A stretch of DNA of 64,000 bases from Streptomyces caniferus (GCF_009811555.1 NZ_BLIN01000005.1:2117501-2181500), one strand, 5' to 3'; counted from the stretch's first letter, positions 33,805-42,806 are shown. Program-made: numbers and translations. Notes: generated by a model not told the origin, from the sequence alone.

Positions 33805-35106
33805 GTGCGGCTGACCGGCACGCGCTGGGTCCATCTGGTGCTGGGCGGCGCGCTGTTGATGCCGTTCTTCCTGCTGGCCTCGGTCGTGATCCCGCTCCTC
33901 GCGGACGGCGCCGACCCGCTGCGCCAGGTGGGCTGGCAGTTCGTCGCGTTCGGCGGTGCGCTGCCGCCGGCCGCGCTCGCCGCCCTGCTCTTCCCGTTGT
34001 TGCGGCCGCTGGAGGTGGCCGCCGTACGGTCGTTGTGCGGGGTGCCCGCGGAACGGCTGGCCGAGGGGCCGGCGCTGTCGTGGGCGGCGCGGCGGCGTAC
34101 GGCGCTGTGGTTCGTGGCGCATCTGCTGGCCGGCGGGATCGTCAGCGGTATGACGCTGGCCGCGCCGCCGGCCGCGGTCCTGCTGCTGTTGCTGCCGTTC
34201 TCCGAGCCCCTGCGGCGCGCCGCGCCGGGGTGGCCGGGCACCTTCCACGGCGTACTGGGACCGCTCACGGGGCTGGCGCTGCTGGCCCTGGTGGCCGGCA
34301 CCGCCCGGGGCGCCGGAGCGCTGCTGGCGCGCTGCGCCCCGGTACTGCTGGGGCCGACGCCCGCCGACCGGCTGGCCGCCGCCGAACGCCGGGCCGCTGA
34401 TCTGGCGTCCCGCAACCGGCTGGCCCGCGAACTGCACGACGCCGTCGGCCATGCGCTGAGCGCGGTCACCCTCCAGGCGAGCGCGGCCCGCCGGGTCCTG
34501 GACGCGGACCCGGAGTTCGCCCGCCGGGCGCTGGCCGCCATCGAGGAGACCACCCGTGAGGCGGTCGCCGAACTGGACACCGTACTGGGCCTGTTGCGGG
34601 CGGAGGACGGCACCGGTCCGGACGCGCCCGCACCGGCACTGGACGGCCTGGAGGCGTTACTGGACCGGACCAGGGCGGCGGGCGTGGCGGTCGAGGCGAC
34701 GGTCGAGGGGCGCTGCGCGGGACTGGCGACGGTGGTCTCGCGGGAGGCCTACCGGATCGTGCAGGAAGGCCTCAGCAATGCGCTGCGGCATGCCGGTCCG
34801 GTACCGGTCCGGCTGCGGCTCCGGGTGGACGAGGCGGAGTTGACGATCCGGATGGAGAATCCGGTGGCCGGGCCCGCGGCCGCCCGCTCCGCTTCGGCGG
34901 CGCGTCCGGGCGGCGGCAGCGGGCTGCGCGGGATCGCCGAACGCGCCCGGCTGCTGGGCGGCGGGGCGACGGCCGCGGCCCATGACGGGGTATGGCGGCT
35001 GACGGTCCGGCTGCCGACGGGGGCGACGACGCGAGGAGCCGAGCAGGGCACGGCCGGGCACACCCGGACCGGGGACGGGGACAGGGACGGGGTGAGCGGT
35101 GCATGA
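33805..35106 (+). CDS. NarL-type sensor histidine kinase
   Basis: This 433-residue kinase has about four membrane helices in the first 175 residues with almost no extracellular loop, then a HisKA_3 domain with phosphorylated His211 in ARELHDAVGHALS. The ATPase domain shows EAYRIVQEGLSNALRHA and GGGSGLRGIAERARLLGG. Such kinases sense membrane or envelope signals. GTG 33805 has a weak ribosome site. Its stop overlaps the regulator's start (ATGA). Confidence 0.9.
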   Translation: MRLTGTRWVHLVLGGALLMPFFLLASVVIPLLADGADPLRQVGWQFVAFGGALPPAALAALLFPLLRPLEVAAVRSLCGVPAERLAEGPALSWAARRRTALWFVAHLLAGGIVSGMTLAAPPAAVLLLLLPFSEPLRRAAPGWPGTFHGVLGPLTGLALLALVAGTARGAGALLARCAPVLLGPTPADRLAAAERRAADLASRNRLARELHDAVGHALSAVTLQASAARRVLDADPEFARRALAAIEETTREAVAELDTVLGLLRAEDGTGPDAPAPALDGLEALLDRTRAAGVAVEATVEGRCAGLATVVSREAYRIVQEGLSNALRHAGPVPVRLRLRVDEAELTIRMENPVAGPAAARSASAARPGGGSGLRGIAERARLLGGGATAAAHDGVWRLTVRLPTGATTRGAEQGTAGHTRTGDGDRDGVSGA

Positions 35107-35813
35107 CCGCACGGCCGGAGAACGATCACGAAACCCACGGCGGGGACGGCCCCCGCCCCTTGCGCATCGTCCTCGCCGACGACGAGCGGATGGTGCGGAC
35201 GGCGCTGCGCGCGATCCTGGGCGCCGAGGCGGACATGGAGGTCGTCGGCGAGGCGTCGACCGGCGCGGAGGCGGTGCCGCTGATCCGTGCACTGCGCCCG
35301 GACATCGTGCTGATGGACGTGCGGATGCCGGAGATCGACGGCATCCGCGCGACCGAGCAGGTGCTCGCCGGGATGCCGGAGCCGCCGCGCATCATCGTGG
35401 TGACCACCTTCGAGAACGACGCCTACGTCTATGACGCGCTGCGGGCCGGCGCCGGCGGGTTCCTGCTCAAGCGGTCCGGGGCCGAGGACCTGATCCAGGC
35501 CGTACGGCTGGTGGCGCGCAGCGACTCGCTGCTGTTCCCCGCCGCGGTGCGCCGGCTGGCCGCCCGGTACGCCGGGGAGCGGGCCGCGGCCGACGCGGTG
35601 CGGACGCTGCGGGCCCGGCTGTCCGAGCGGGAGCGGGCGGTGCTGCGGCTGATGACGGCCGGGCTGACGAACGCCGAGATCGCGGACCGGCTGGGGGTGG
35701 GCCCGGCCACGGTCAAGACGCATGTGGCGGGGGTGCTGGCCAAGCTCGGGGTGCGGGACCGGACCCAGGCGGTGATCGCCGCGTACGAGTGCGGGTTCGT
35801 CCGTCCGGGGTGA
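35103..35813 (+). CDS. NarL/FixJ-family response regulator
   Basis: This 236-residue regulator has a receiver domain with Asp26/Asp27, phosphoacceptor Asp72 in MDVRMPEIDG and Lys123, then a LuxR-type helix-turn-helix (LSERERAVLRLMTAGLTNAE, VKTHVAGVLAKLGVRDR). It overlaps the kinase gene by 4 bp and is its partner. Its targets are not evident. The stop lies only about 13 bp from the point where KdgD homology ends on the other strand. Confidence 0.92.
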   Translation: MTARPENDHETHGGDGPRPLRIVLADDERMVRTALRAILGAEADMEVVGEASTGAEAVPLIRALRPDIVLMDVRMPEIDGIRATEQVLAGMPEPPRIIVVTTFENDAYVYDALRAGAGGFLLKRSGAEDLIQAVRLVARSDSLLFPAAVRRLAARYAGERAAADAVRTLRARLSERERAVLRLMTAGLTNAEIADRLGVGPATVKTHVAGVLAKLGVRDRTQAVIAAYECGFVRPG

Positions 35814-35826
35814 GGGCGGGGGGCGG

Positions 35827-36255
35827 GGTGGCGGCGGCGAGTTCGGTGTAGTGCCGCAGCAGTCCCTCCTGTCCCGCGACGACGAGGTAGGGCGGCATGG
35901 CGAGCAGGCCGTCGGCGCCCGCTTCGTGGGCGAGGCGGGCGAACCGGGCGGCGAGCGCGGTGCCGTAGCCCGCACCGGCGACCACCGGGACCCGGCCCGC
36001 GGCCTCCTCGACCGCGGCCGCGACGCAGTCGGCGAACTCCTCGGGGGTGAGCGCATGGAACTCGCCGGTGCCGCAGCAGGCGAAGACGGCGGCGGCGCCC
36101 GCGTCGATGCCGGCCCGTACATGGGCGCGAAAGGCCGTCAGGTCCAGGGCGCCGTCGGGCGCGTACGCGGTCACGGGGAAGAACAGCAGGCCGTCGAGGC
36201 GGTCGGCGAGGTGGGGGTGCTTCCCAGCGGCGGCTGGGGGAGGGGCTGGGGTCAC
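35827..36255 (-). pseudogene. kdgD: Truncated 5-dehydro-4-deoxyglucarate dehydratase (KdgD)
   Basis: About 143 residues match the N-terminal half of the KdgD/dihydrodipicolinate synthase family: DGLLFFPVTAY, CCGTGEFHALTPEE, MPPYLVVAGQEGLLRHYTEL. Homology then stops. The frame continues to 35713 as Pro/Arg-rich sequence antisense to the response regulator. Family members have about 300 residues, and the Schiff-base lysine lies beyond the break, so the product cannot be active. A G-rich stretch (35814-35834) marks the junction. The first 13 codons overlap an interspersed repeat. KdgD would convert 5-keto-4-deoxyglucarate to 2-oxoglutarate semialdehyde. Confidence 0.8.
36213..36245 (+). repeat. 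Short interspersed repeat, copy 2
   Basis: GGGGGTGCTTCCCAGCGG followed by CGGCTGGGGGAG is a diverged copy of the element at 44453-44484. It overlaps the N-terminal codons of the broken kdgD frame. Confidence 0.5.
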
Positions 36256-36506
36256 GGGCTCTCCCTGGCATGCATTTGTGCATGTGCCTGATCAGCGTCC
36301 ATGTTTCTGAACATGACCACGCTAGAGTAGCGCTTCCGGGCCGGTCAGGGGTCCACAACTGCCGCCCCGCAAGCGGATTCACCAGCCCCGTCAAGCGTGT
36401 TGACCGGCCGTCATCCGACTTCCTAGCGTGTCCACACATATGAATGCCGACACATGAATGCCGTCCGCGCATACCGCCGTGCAGTCCAGCCGGAGGAGTA
36501 CCGCCC
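36256..36506. promoter_or_regulatory. Divergent kdgD/udh control region with twin palindromes
   Basis: Two perfect palindromes have the same 6-4-6 layout: CATGCA-TTTG-TGCATG at 36269-36284 and CATGTT-TCTG-AACATG at 36300-36315. Their centres are 31 bp apart, about three helical turns, on the kdgD side. Nearer udh is a repeat of TGAATGCCG (36441-36449 and 36455-36463). They look like operators of a dimeric regulator. Confidence 0.55.
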
Positions 36507-37325
36507 ATGACCGCACCCCGCACCGTCCTGCTCACCGGCGCCGCCGGCGGGCTCGGCACCCTGATGCGTGAGCTGCTGCCGCCCTACGGGTACCGGCTGC
36601 GCCTCTTCGACCAGCGACCTGTGGAGACCGCAGCGGGCGAACCGGACGCGATCACCGCCGGTCTGGCCGACACCCGGGCGCTGCGCGAGGCGGTGCGCGG
36701 GGCCGACGCGGTGATCCACCTCGCCGGCATCTCCCTGGAGGCCGGGTTCGAGGAGATCCTGCGCGCCAACATCGAGGGCACCTACCACCTGTACGAGGCG
36801 GCGCGCGAGGCCGGCGTCCGCCGTATCGTCTTCGCCTCCTCCAACCACGCCGTGGGCTTCACCCCGCGCCCCGCGGACGGCTCCGGCGCCATCCCCGTCG
36901 ACACGCCCCGCCGCCCCGACACCTACTACGGGCTCTCCAAGGGCTTCGGCGAGGATCTGGCCTCGCTCTACTGGGATCTGCACGGCATCGAGACCGTCTC
37001 GGTCCGCATCGGCTCCTGCTTCCCCGAACCGACCTCGGTCCGGATGCTGTCCATCTGGCTGAGCCCGGCCGACTGCGCACGGCTGCTGCACGCCGCGCTC
37101 ACCGCGCCGGACGTGGGCCACACCGTCGTCTACGGCTCCTCCGCCAACACCCGCCTGTGGTGGGACCTGTCGACCGCCCGCGCCCTGGGGTACGCACCGC
37201 AGGACGACTCCGAGCCGTACGCGGCACGGCTGATCGCCGCGCAGGGCGCACTGGACCCCGAGAACCCCGAACACGCCTTTCTCGGCGGCGCCTTCTGCAC
37301 CGACCCGCCCCGGTGGCCGCACTGA
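36507..37325 (+). CDS. udh: NAD-dependent uronate dehydrogenase
   Basis: This 272-residue short-chain dehydrogenase oxidises D-glucuronate or D-galacturonate to the aldarolactone. It has TGAAGGLG (10-17), Ser111/Ser112 in ASSNHAVGF, which is typical of uronate dehydrogenases, and the catalytic pair Tyr141/Lys145 in YYGLSK. ATG 36507 has GGAGGAG upstream. With KdgD and the semialdehyde dehydrogenase it would form the oxidative uronate pathway; the aldarate dehydratase is not in the window. Confidence 0.88.
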   Translation: MTAPRTVLLTGAAGGLGTLMRELLPPYGYRLRLFDQRPVETAAGEPDAITAGLADTRALREAVRGADAVIHLAGISLEAGFEEILRANIEGTYHLYEAAREAGVRRIVFASSNHAVGFTPRPADGSGAIPVDTPRRPDTYYGLSKGFGEDLASLYWDLHGIETVSVRIGSCFPEPTSVRMLSIWLSPADCARLLHAALTAPDVGHTVVYGSSANTRLWWDLSTARALGYAPQDDSEPYAARLIAAQGALDPENPEHAFLGGAFCTDPPRWPH

Positions 37326-37499
37326 CCGGGCCGTCCCGGTCGCCGTACCGGCCCGTCCGCCGCGGTGGCCGCCGGGGCCGGGCCGCCCGGCCGCGGCAGA
37401 CGCGGCGGACGTGGCCCCTGCCACCCCGCGGAACCCCCGCCGCCCGCCCGGCGTCCTGGTCTGTGTACCCACCCACCGCTCAGGAACGAGGAACGCATC

Positions 37500-37772
37500 A
37501 TGGGCATCGTCAGCTGGCTCGTACTCGGGCTGATCGCGGGCATCATCGCGAAGGTCCTGCTGCCGGGACGGGACCCGGGCGGCATCGTCGGCACGACCCT
37601 GATCGGCATCGTGGGGTCCTTCCTCGGCGGCTGGCTCTCCACCAAGTTCCTGCACCGCCCGATCCCCAAGGACTTCGGCGAACCGTCCATGTGGATCGCC
37701 TCGATCGCCGGTGCCCTGGTCCTGCTGATCGCCTACCGGCTGCTCTTCGGCAACTCCCGCGAACGCCGATGA
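37500..37772 (+). CDS. GlsB/YeaQ/YmgE-family small membrane protein
   Basis: This 90-residue protein has three hydrophobic helices and the glycine-rich pattern of the transglycosylase-associated family (GIIAKVLLPGRDPGGIVGTTLIGIVGSFLGG). ATG 37500 follows an AGGAACGAGGAA tract. The family is widespread, often stress-linked, and its molecular function is unknown. It stands 174 bp after udh. Confidence 0.85.
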   Translation: MGIVSWLVLGLIAGIIAKVLLPGRDPGGIVGTTLIGIVGSFLGGWLSTKFLHRPIPKDFGEPSMWIASIAGALVLLIAYRLLFGNSRERR

Positions 37773-37839
37773 CCGGGCCGGGCGGCCGTCCGGTCGCAGG
37801 TAATGGAACCGCAAAGGCGAGCCGATCGTTGAGCCCGGC

Positions 37840-39096
37840 ATGACCGCTATGACTCCTGGCTCGAACCTCCCGCTCAACGCCGTGCGGGTGGCGGTGGACG
37901 TCACCGCCCCCGTGCGGCTGGACGTGTCGGGCCTGCTGCTCGCCGCCAACGGCAAGGTGCGCTCCGACGACGACTTCGTGTTCTACAACCAGCCCAGCGG
38001 ACCGGGCGTGACGCACTCCGCGGCGGCCGGCGGCGGCGACACCATCACGGTGGACACCGCCGCGGTCCCCGAGGGCATCGAGAAGATCGTGGTCACCGCC
38101 AGCCCGGACGCCCCCGGCGCGACCTTCGCCGGCACGGAGCCGACCGGCACGGTCCGCAATGCCGACGACGGCAGCGTCATCGCCTCCTTCACCCCGCCGC
38201 AGCTGGGCACCGAGACCGCGCTGGTGGTCGTCGAGATCTACCGCCGCGGCGGCGTCTGGAAGGTCCGCGCGGTCGGCCAGGGCTACGCCGACGGCCTGGC
38301 GGGCATCGCCACCGACTTCGGCGTCAGCGTGGAGGAACCGGCCGTACCCGCCGCCGCCCCGCAGGCGCCCCCCGCTCCCCCGGCGCCGCCGGCTCCCCCG
38401 GCCCCCGCCGGCCAGTGGGGTCCGCCCGCGGGCGCCCCGGCCCCGGTGGCCCCGCCGCCGGCCGCCGCACCCCAGGCCCCGGCCGCGCCCCAGGCCGCCG
38501 CCCCGGCACCCGGCGCCGGCAAGATCAACCTCGACAAGGGCCGCGTCAGCCTCCAGAAGAACCAGACCGTTTCGCTGGTCAAGGGCGGCCGTCCGCTGCT
38601 CACCTCGGTCACGATGGGCCTCGGCTGGGAGCCCGCCTTCCGTGGCAAGAGCATCGACCTGGACGCCTCGGTCATCGCCTACGGCCCGGACCGCAAGAAG
38701 GTCGACAACTGCTTCTTCGGCAAGCTGATGATCCTGGGCGGCGCGGTCCAGCACTCCGGCGACAACCTCACCGGCGAGGGCGCCGGTGACGACGAGGCGA
38801 TCACCGTCCACCTCGGCGGGGTGCCCCCCGAGGTCACCGGCCTGGTCTTCGTCGTGAACTCCTTCTCCGGCCAGAAGTTCTCCGACGTCGCCAAGGCGTA
38901 CTGCCGTCTGGTGGACACCCAGAGCGGCGCGGAGCTGGTCCGCTTCGACCTCACCCACGCCGAGCCCCGTACGGGCGTGATGATGGCGAAGCTGATCCGC
39001 CAGTTCTCCGGCGAGTGGGAGATGACCGCGATGGGCGAGTTCGTCGACGCCCGTACGGTGCGCGGCATGGTCAAGCCCGCCGCCCAGGCCCTGTGA
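37840..39096 (+). CDS. Two-domain TerD-family stress protein
   Basis: The 418 residues hold an N-terminal TerD-like beta domain (about 1-165), a long Ala/Pro linker (about 166-225) and a second, canonical TerD domain with KGGRPLLTSVTMGLGW, GVPPEVTGLVFVVNSFSGQKF and LIRQFSGEW. TerD domains bind calcium and take part in tellurite resistance and stress signalling. No other ter gene is nearby. Start ATG 37840. Confidence 0.88.
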   Translation: MTAMTPGSNLPLNAVRVAVDVTAPVRLDVSGLLLAANGKVRSDDDFVFYNQPSGPGVTHSAAAGGGDTITVDTAAVPEGIEKIVVTASPDAPGATFAGTEPTGTVRNADDGSVIASFTPPQLGTETALVVVEIYRRGGVWKVRAVGQGYADGLAGIATDFGVSVEEPAVPAAAPQAPPAPPAPPAPPAPAGQWGPPAGAPAPVAPPPAAAPQAPAAPQAAAPAPGAGKINLDKGRVSLQKNQTVSLVKGGRPLLTSVTMGLGWEPAFRGKSIDLDASVIAYGPDRKKVDNCFFGKLMILGGAVQHSGDNLTGEGAGDDEAITVHLGGVPPEVTGLVFVVNSFSGQKFSDVAKAYCRLVDTQSGAELVRFDLTHAEPRTGVMMAKLIRQFSGEWEMTAMGEFVDARTVRGMVKPAAQAL

Positions 39097-39150
39097 GCCG
39101 CCGGCGCCCGGGCCCGGTGAACCGCTGACGCCCGTCTCCCCGACGGCCCT

Positions 39151-39176
39151 CGGACCCGCCCGCCACGGCGGGTCCG
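39151..39176. terminator. Terminator between the TerD and LLM genes
   Basis: A perfect 10-bp stem (39151-39160 and 39167-39176, 6-nt loop) lies between convergent genes, 55 bp after the TerD stop; probably bidirectional. Confidence 0.75.
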
Positions 39177-39193
39177 GGCCGCGCGCCGGCGGC

Positions 39194-40216
39194 TCAGGCA
39201 CGGGCCGTCAGCCCCGCCACCTCCGCCAGCCGCTCGAAGGACTCCACCAGCGCCGCCCGGTCGTAGGAGCTGGTGGTGACCAGCACCTCGTCCGCGGCGC
39301 TGCGCTCGATCAGGGTCCCCAGGGCGTCGGCGACCTGCTCCTGGGTGCCGTGGAGCTGCCCGGCCAGGGCGTCCTCGTAGAACCCCCGCTCGCGCTCCGG
39401 CAGCGCGGCCACGGCCGCCGGACCGGGCTCCGCGGGCCGCAGCGGCGGAAACACCCCATGGGTACGCGAGTACGCCAGCGACCGGGCCTCCGGCAGCAAC
39501 AGCCGGCGGGCCCGCTCCGCGGTGCCGGCCACCGCCACCGCCCCGGAGATCACCACATACGGCCGCTCCCACATCCCGGAGGGGCGGAACGCCTCCCGGT
39601 AGGCGTCGATGGCGTCCAGCATCTTCTGCCGGCCGCGGAAGTCGCCGATGACCAGCGCCAGCCCGGCTTCCGCGGCGATCCGTGCGCCCGCGCCCGTGGC
39701 CAGGACGAACGCCGGGACCCGCAGCCCCTCGGCGGGCCAGGCGTGCACCTGCGAAGGGGCGGTCCCCCGGCCCGCGAAGTACCCCAGCAGCTCGGCCAGT
39801 TGCGCACCGAAGCCGTCGGCGGCGTCCTTGTCCGTGCCCAGCGCCCGGCGGATTCCGCCGGTGAAGCCCACCGACCGGCCGAGCCCCATGTCGATCCGGC
39901 CGGGGAACAGCGACTCCAGCACCCCGAACTCCTCGGCGACCAGCAGCGGCCGGTGGTTGGGCAGCATCACCCCGCCGGTGCCGACCCGGATGGCCGAGGT
40001 CGCCGAGGCCACCGCGGCGGCCAGGACCGTCGGCGCGGAGCCGGCGACGCCGGGCACACCGTGGTGCTCGGAGACCCAGAAGCGGTGGTAGCCCAGCTTC
40101 TCGGCGCGCCGCGCCAGGTCCACCGTGTCCCGCAGCGCCGCCGCGGGCGGATGGCCCTCCCTGGTGCGGGAACGGTCCAGGACCGAAAATTGTGTCGTCC
40201 GTATCGTCGAGCTCAC
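39194..40216 (-). CDS. LLM-class flavin-dependent oxidoreductase
   Basis: This 340-residue luciferase-like TIM-barrel protein has FSVLDRSRTREG, RFWVSEHHGVPGVAGSAPTV, VGTGGVMLPNH and GRIDMGLGRS, all typical of the YhbW/LLM group that uses FMN or F420. The substrate is unknown. GTG 40216 has GAAGGAGAGG upstream; the open frame reaches 40267. It is divergent from a methyltransferase gene, 123 bp away, in a gap with a repeated CCCGTCACGG. Confidence 0.88.
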   Translation of the reverse strand: MSSTIRTTQFSVLDRSRTREGHPPAAALRDTVDLARRAEKLGYHRFWVSEHHGVPGVAGSAPTVLAAAVASATSAIRVGTGGVMLPNHRPLLVAEEFGVLESLFPGRIDMGLGRSVGFTGGIRRALGTDKDAADGFGAQLAELLGYFAGRGTAPSQVHAWPAEGLRVPAFVLATGAGARIAAEAGLALVIGDFRGRQKMLDAIDAYREAFRPSGMWERPYVVISGAVAVAGTAERARRLLLPEARSLAYSRTHGVFPPLRPAEPGPAAVAALPERERGFYEDALAGQLHGTQEQVADALGTLIERSAADEVLVTTSSYDRAALVESFERLAEVAGLTARA

Positions 40217-40339
40217 CACCTCTCCTTCAACGTCCGCCCGCCCCCACCATTCCCCTCTTCCCGCCACGCCCTTCGGCCCCGCCCGTCACGGCCCGGCCCG
40301 TCACGGCGCGTCCCCCACGGCACGCACGAGGAGTGTTCG

Positions 40340-41245
40340 ATGACGCAGCAGCCGCCGCCGGCCGGACCCGCCGACCCCCCGGACGGCCCAGCACCCCCGG
40401 ACCTTCCCGACCGGGTCGCCCGGACCTACGGCGAGCTCGACCTCAGCACCGTCCCCGCCTTCGCCGGCGGCTTCATCAATTTCGGCTACTGGACGGGCCT
40501 GCCCGGCCCCGCCGACCGGCCGCTGACCGAGGCCGACCGGATCCGCAGCGAGCAGGACCTCTACCGCCTGGTGCTCGGTGCCTTCGACCGGCCGCGGGGC
40601 CGCACCGCCCTCGACATCGGCTGCGGACGCGGGCTGGGCTCCGCGCTGGCGCTGCGGGAGTACGGCCTGGGCACCGTCATCGGCATGGACGCCCACCCCG
40701 ACCAGATCGCCCGCGCCCGGGAGGCGAACGCGGCGCTGCTCGCCCCCGGCGCGGACGCCACCGGGCGGCTGGAGTTCCTCCAGGGCGCGGCCCAGCGCAT
40801 CCCGCTGCCCGACGGCAGCATCGACTGCCTCTTCTCCGTCGAGGCGGCGCAGCACTTCCGCGATCTGCCCGGCTTCGCCCGGGAGGCTGCGCGGGTCCTG
40901 CGTCCGGGCGGGCGGCTGGCGCTGACGACGTTCTTCGCCCGCACCCGGGCGGCCGCCCGGGTGCTGCCCGCCCTGCTGCCCCCGTACGCCGACGGCCTGG
41001 ACGTCCCGCACGTGGTCGACGAGGCCGCCGGGGCGCTGACCACGGCGGGTCTGCGCGAGGTCCGGGTCCGGTCCATCGGCGACGGCGTCTGGGAGTACTA
41101 CGACCGCTATATGGCGCAGCAGCCCGGCCTCCGCGACGAGTGGCCGCGGCGCTATCTGACGGCGTACGAGACCGGGCTGCTGGACTACTACGTGCTCACG
41201 GCCGGGGCGGACCGGGACGCCCGCCCCGCCGGGGACACCCCCTAG
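40340..41245 (+). CDS. SAM-dependent methyltransferase, small-molecule type
   Basis: This 301-residue methyltransferase has motif I LDIGCGRGLGSALAL (about 89-103), GMDAHPDQIARAR and a late motif ARVLRPGGRLALTTFF. The N-terminal FINFGYWTGL resembles sterol- and sugar-type O/C-methyltransferases of secondary metabolism. The acceptor is unknown. Its stop codon shares the palindrome CTAG (41242-41245) with the stop of the convergent phosphatase gene. Confidence 0.85.
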   Translation: MTQQPPPAGPADPPDGPAPPDLPDRVARTYGELDLSTVPAFAGGFINFGYWTGLPGPADRPLTEADRIRSEQDLYRLVLGAFDRPRGRTALDIGCGRGLGSALALREYGLGTVIGMDAHPDQIARAREANAALLAPGADATGRLEFLQGAAQRIPLPDGSIDCLFSVEAAQHFRDLPGFAREAARVLRPGGRLALTTFFARTRAAARVLPALLPPYADGLDVPHVVDEAAGALTTAGLREVRVRSIGDGVWEYYDRYMAQQPGLRDEWPRRYLTAYETGLLDYYVLTAGADRDARPAGDTP

Positions 41246-42699
41246 CGCTGACGGCGCTGCCGCTTCCAGGGGCCGGTGATGGCCAGCATGATGCCGGGCT
41301 CCTGGATGTTGGCGAACAGCGTGTGCCCGTCCGGGGAGAACACCGGCCCGGTGAACTCGCTGAACTCCGGCTCCTGCGCGGTGCCGATGTTGAGGTCGTT
41401 GCGGGCGATCGGGTAGGTCCGGCCGTCGTCGGTGGCCCCGAAGAGGTGCTGTACGCCCTCGCCGTCCTCGGCGATGATCAGCCCGCCGTAGGGCGAGACC
41501 GTGATGTTGTCCGGGCCGTCCAGCGGGCCGTCCTCCGACGGGTGCTGATTGACGCCCAGCAGCACCTTCAGGGTCAGCGTCCGCCGCCGCGGGTCGTAGA
41601 ACCAGACCTGGCCGTCGTGCTGGACCGGGCTCTCGGCACGGGCGTACGAGGACACCACGTACGCACCGCCGTCGGCCCACCACAGGCCCTCCAGCTTGCG
41701 GGCGCGGGTGACCTCACCGGTCTTGAACTGCTTGCGCACCGAGGCCTTGCGGGCGTCGCGGTCGGGGACCTCGGCCCAGTCGACGCCGTAGACGGTGCCG
41801 GCCTTGGTGGCACGCGAGAGGTCGTCGACGAACCGGCCGCCGGAGTCGAAGCACTTGAAGGCCTCCAGCACACCGGCGTCGTCGGCCAGCGTGCGCAGCT
41901 GCCCGCGGCCGTGGCGGAAGCCGTGCGGCGGGGTCCAGCGGTAGAAGAGACCGTTGGGGGTGTCGGCGTCCTCGGTCAGGAAGAGGTGGCCGCGCTTGGG
42001 GTCGACGACCACCGCTTCGTGGGCGTAGCGCCCCAGCGCCTTGAGGGGCTTGGGGTCGCGGCCGGCCCGGCGGTCGTGCGGGTCGACCTCGAAGGCATAA
42101 CCGTGGTCCTTGGTCATGCCGTGCTCGCCGGCCTTGTCCTCGTTCTCCTCGCAGGTGAGCCAGGTGCCCCAAGGGGTGGTGCCGCCCGCGCAGTTGGTGG
42201 AGGTACCGGCGATGCCCACCCACTCGCCGACCGGCGTACCGTCCTTGGCGACCTCGACGACGGTGCAGCCGCCGGCCGCCGCCGGGTCGTAGACCAGCCC
42301 CTCGGTCAGCGGCACGGGGTGCGGCCAGTTGGCGCGCGGGCCCTTCAGCTCGTGGTTGTTGACGAGGAGGGTGGTGCCGCGGTGGCCCGCGAAGGTGCCG
42401 GTGCCGTCATGGTTGGAGGGGGTGGACTCACCGCTGTCGAGCTTGGTGACGCCGGTCCGGGTGATGATCTTGTACGAGAACCCGGCGGGCAGCGCGAGGA
42501 TGCCGTCCGGGTCCGCGACCAGCGGGCCGTAGCCGACGCCGTGGCCGTGGCCGTCCGCAGCGCCGTCGGCGCCGGCGTCCGGCAGCTCCGCGCCGATGGC
42601 TCCGGGCGCGGTGGCCAGCACCCCGACGCTGCCGGCCAGCGTGACCCCCGCGCCGGCGAGGGCGGAACGCTTGGCGAAGTCTCTGCGGGTGAGCGGCAT
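41242..42699 (-). CDS. PhoX-type (DUF839) secreted phosphatase
   Basis: This 485-residue protein starts with a Tat signal (TRRDFAKR at 4-11, then a hydrophobic stretch to IGA). The body is a beta-propeller-like PhoX fold with NNHELKGPRANW, WGTWLTCEEN, RYAHEAVVVDPKRG and EDGPLDGPDNITVSPYGGL. PhoX enzymes are calcium/iron alkaline phosphatases. ATG 42699 is six bases after AGGAG; ATG 42705 overlaps that site. A PHO-box-like repeat lies 61 bp upstream. Confidence 0.85.
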   Translation of the reverse strand: MPLTRRDFAKRSALAGAGVTLAGSVGVLATAPGAIGAELPDAGADGAADGHGHGVGYGPLVADPDGILALPAGFSYKIITRTGVTKLDSGESTPSNHDGTGTFAGHRGTTLLVNNHELKGPRANWPHPVPLTEGLVYDPAAAGGCTVVEVAKDGTPVGEWVGIAGTSTNCAGGTTPWGTWLTCEENEDKAGEHGMTKDHGYAFEVDPHDRRAGRDPKPLKALGRYAHEAVVVDPKRGHLFLTEDADTPNGLFYRWTPPHGFRHGRGQLRTLADDAGVLEAFKCFDSGGRFVDDLSRATKAGTVYGVDWAEVPDRDARKASVRKQFKTGEVTRARKLEGLWWADGGAYVVSSYARAESPVQHDGQVWFYDPRRRTLTLKVLLGVNQHPSEDGPLDGPDNITVSPYGGLIIAEDGEGVQHLFGATDDGRTYPIARNDLNIGTAQEPEFSEFTGPVFSPDGHTLFANIQEPGIMLAITGPWKRQRRQR

Positions 42700-42759
42700 T
42701 GTCATCTCCTGGATGGCCGGATTCTTCTCCCCTGTGCCTGCGCCGCACACGCTCTCGTG

Positions 42760-42781
42760 CGTCGTCGAACTCCAGTTGAAC
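42760..42781 (-). promoter_or_regulatory. Candidate PHO box upstream of the PhoX gene
   Basis: On the minus strand GTTCAACTGGA (42771-42781) abuts GTTCGACGACG (42760-42770): two 11-bp units in the PhoP pattern, with weaker matches to GTTCACC than at pit. Location and target type support it. Confidence 0.6.
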
Positions 42782-42806
42782 GCCGTGCGACATCCAGGAA
42801 GCAGTT

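Noticed and set aside
33638..33814. Possible small gene before the sensor kinase
   Set aside because: Arg/Pro/Ala-rich with no ribosome site, overlaps the kinase start and lacks coding bias.
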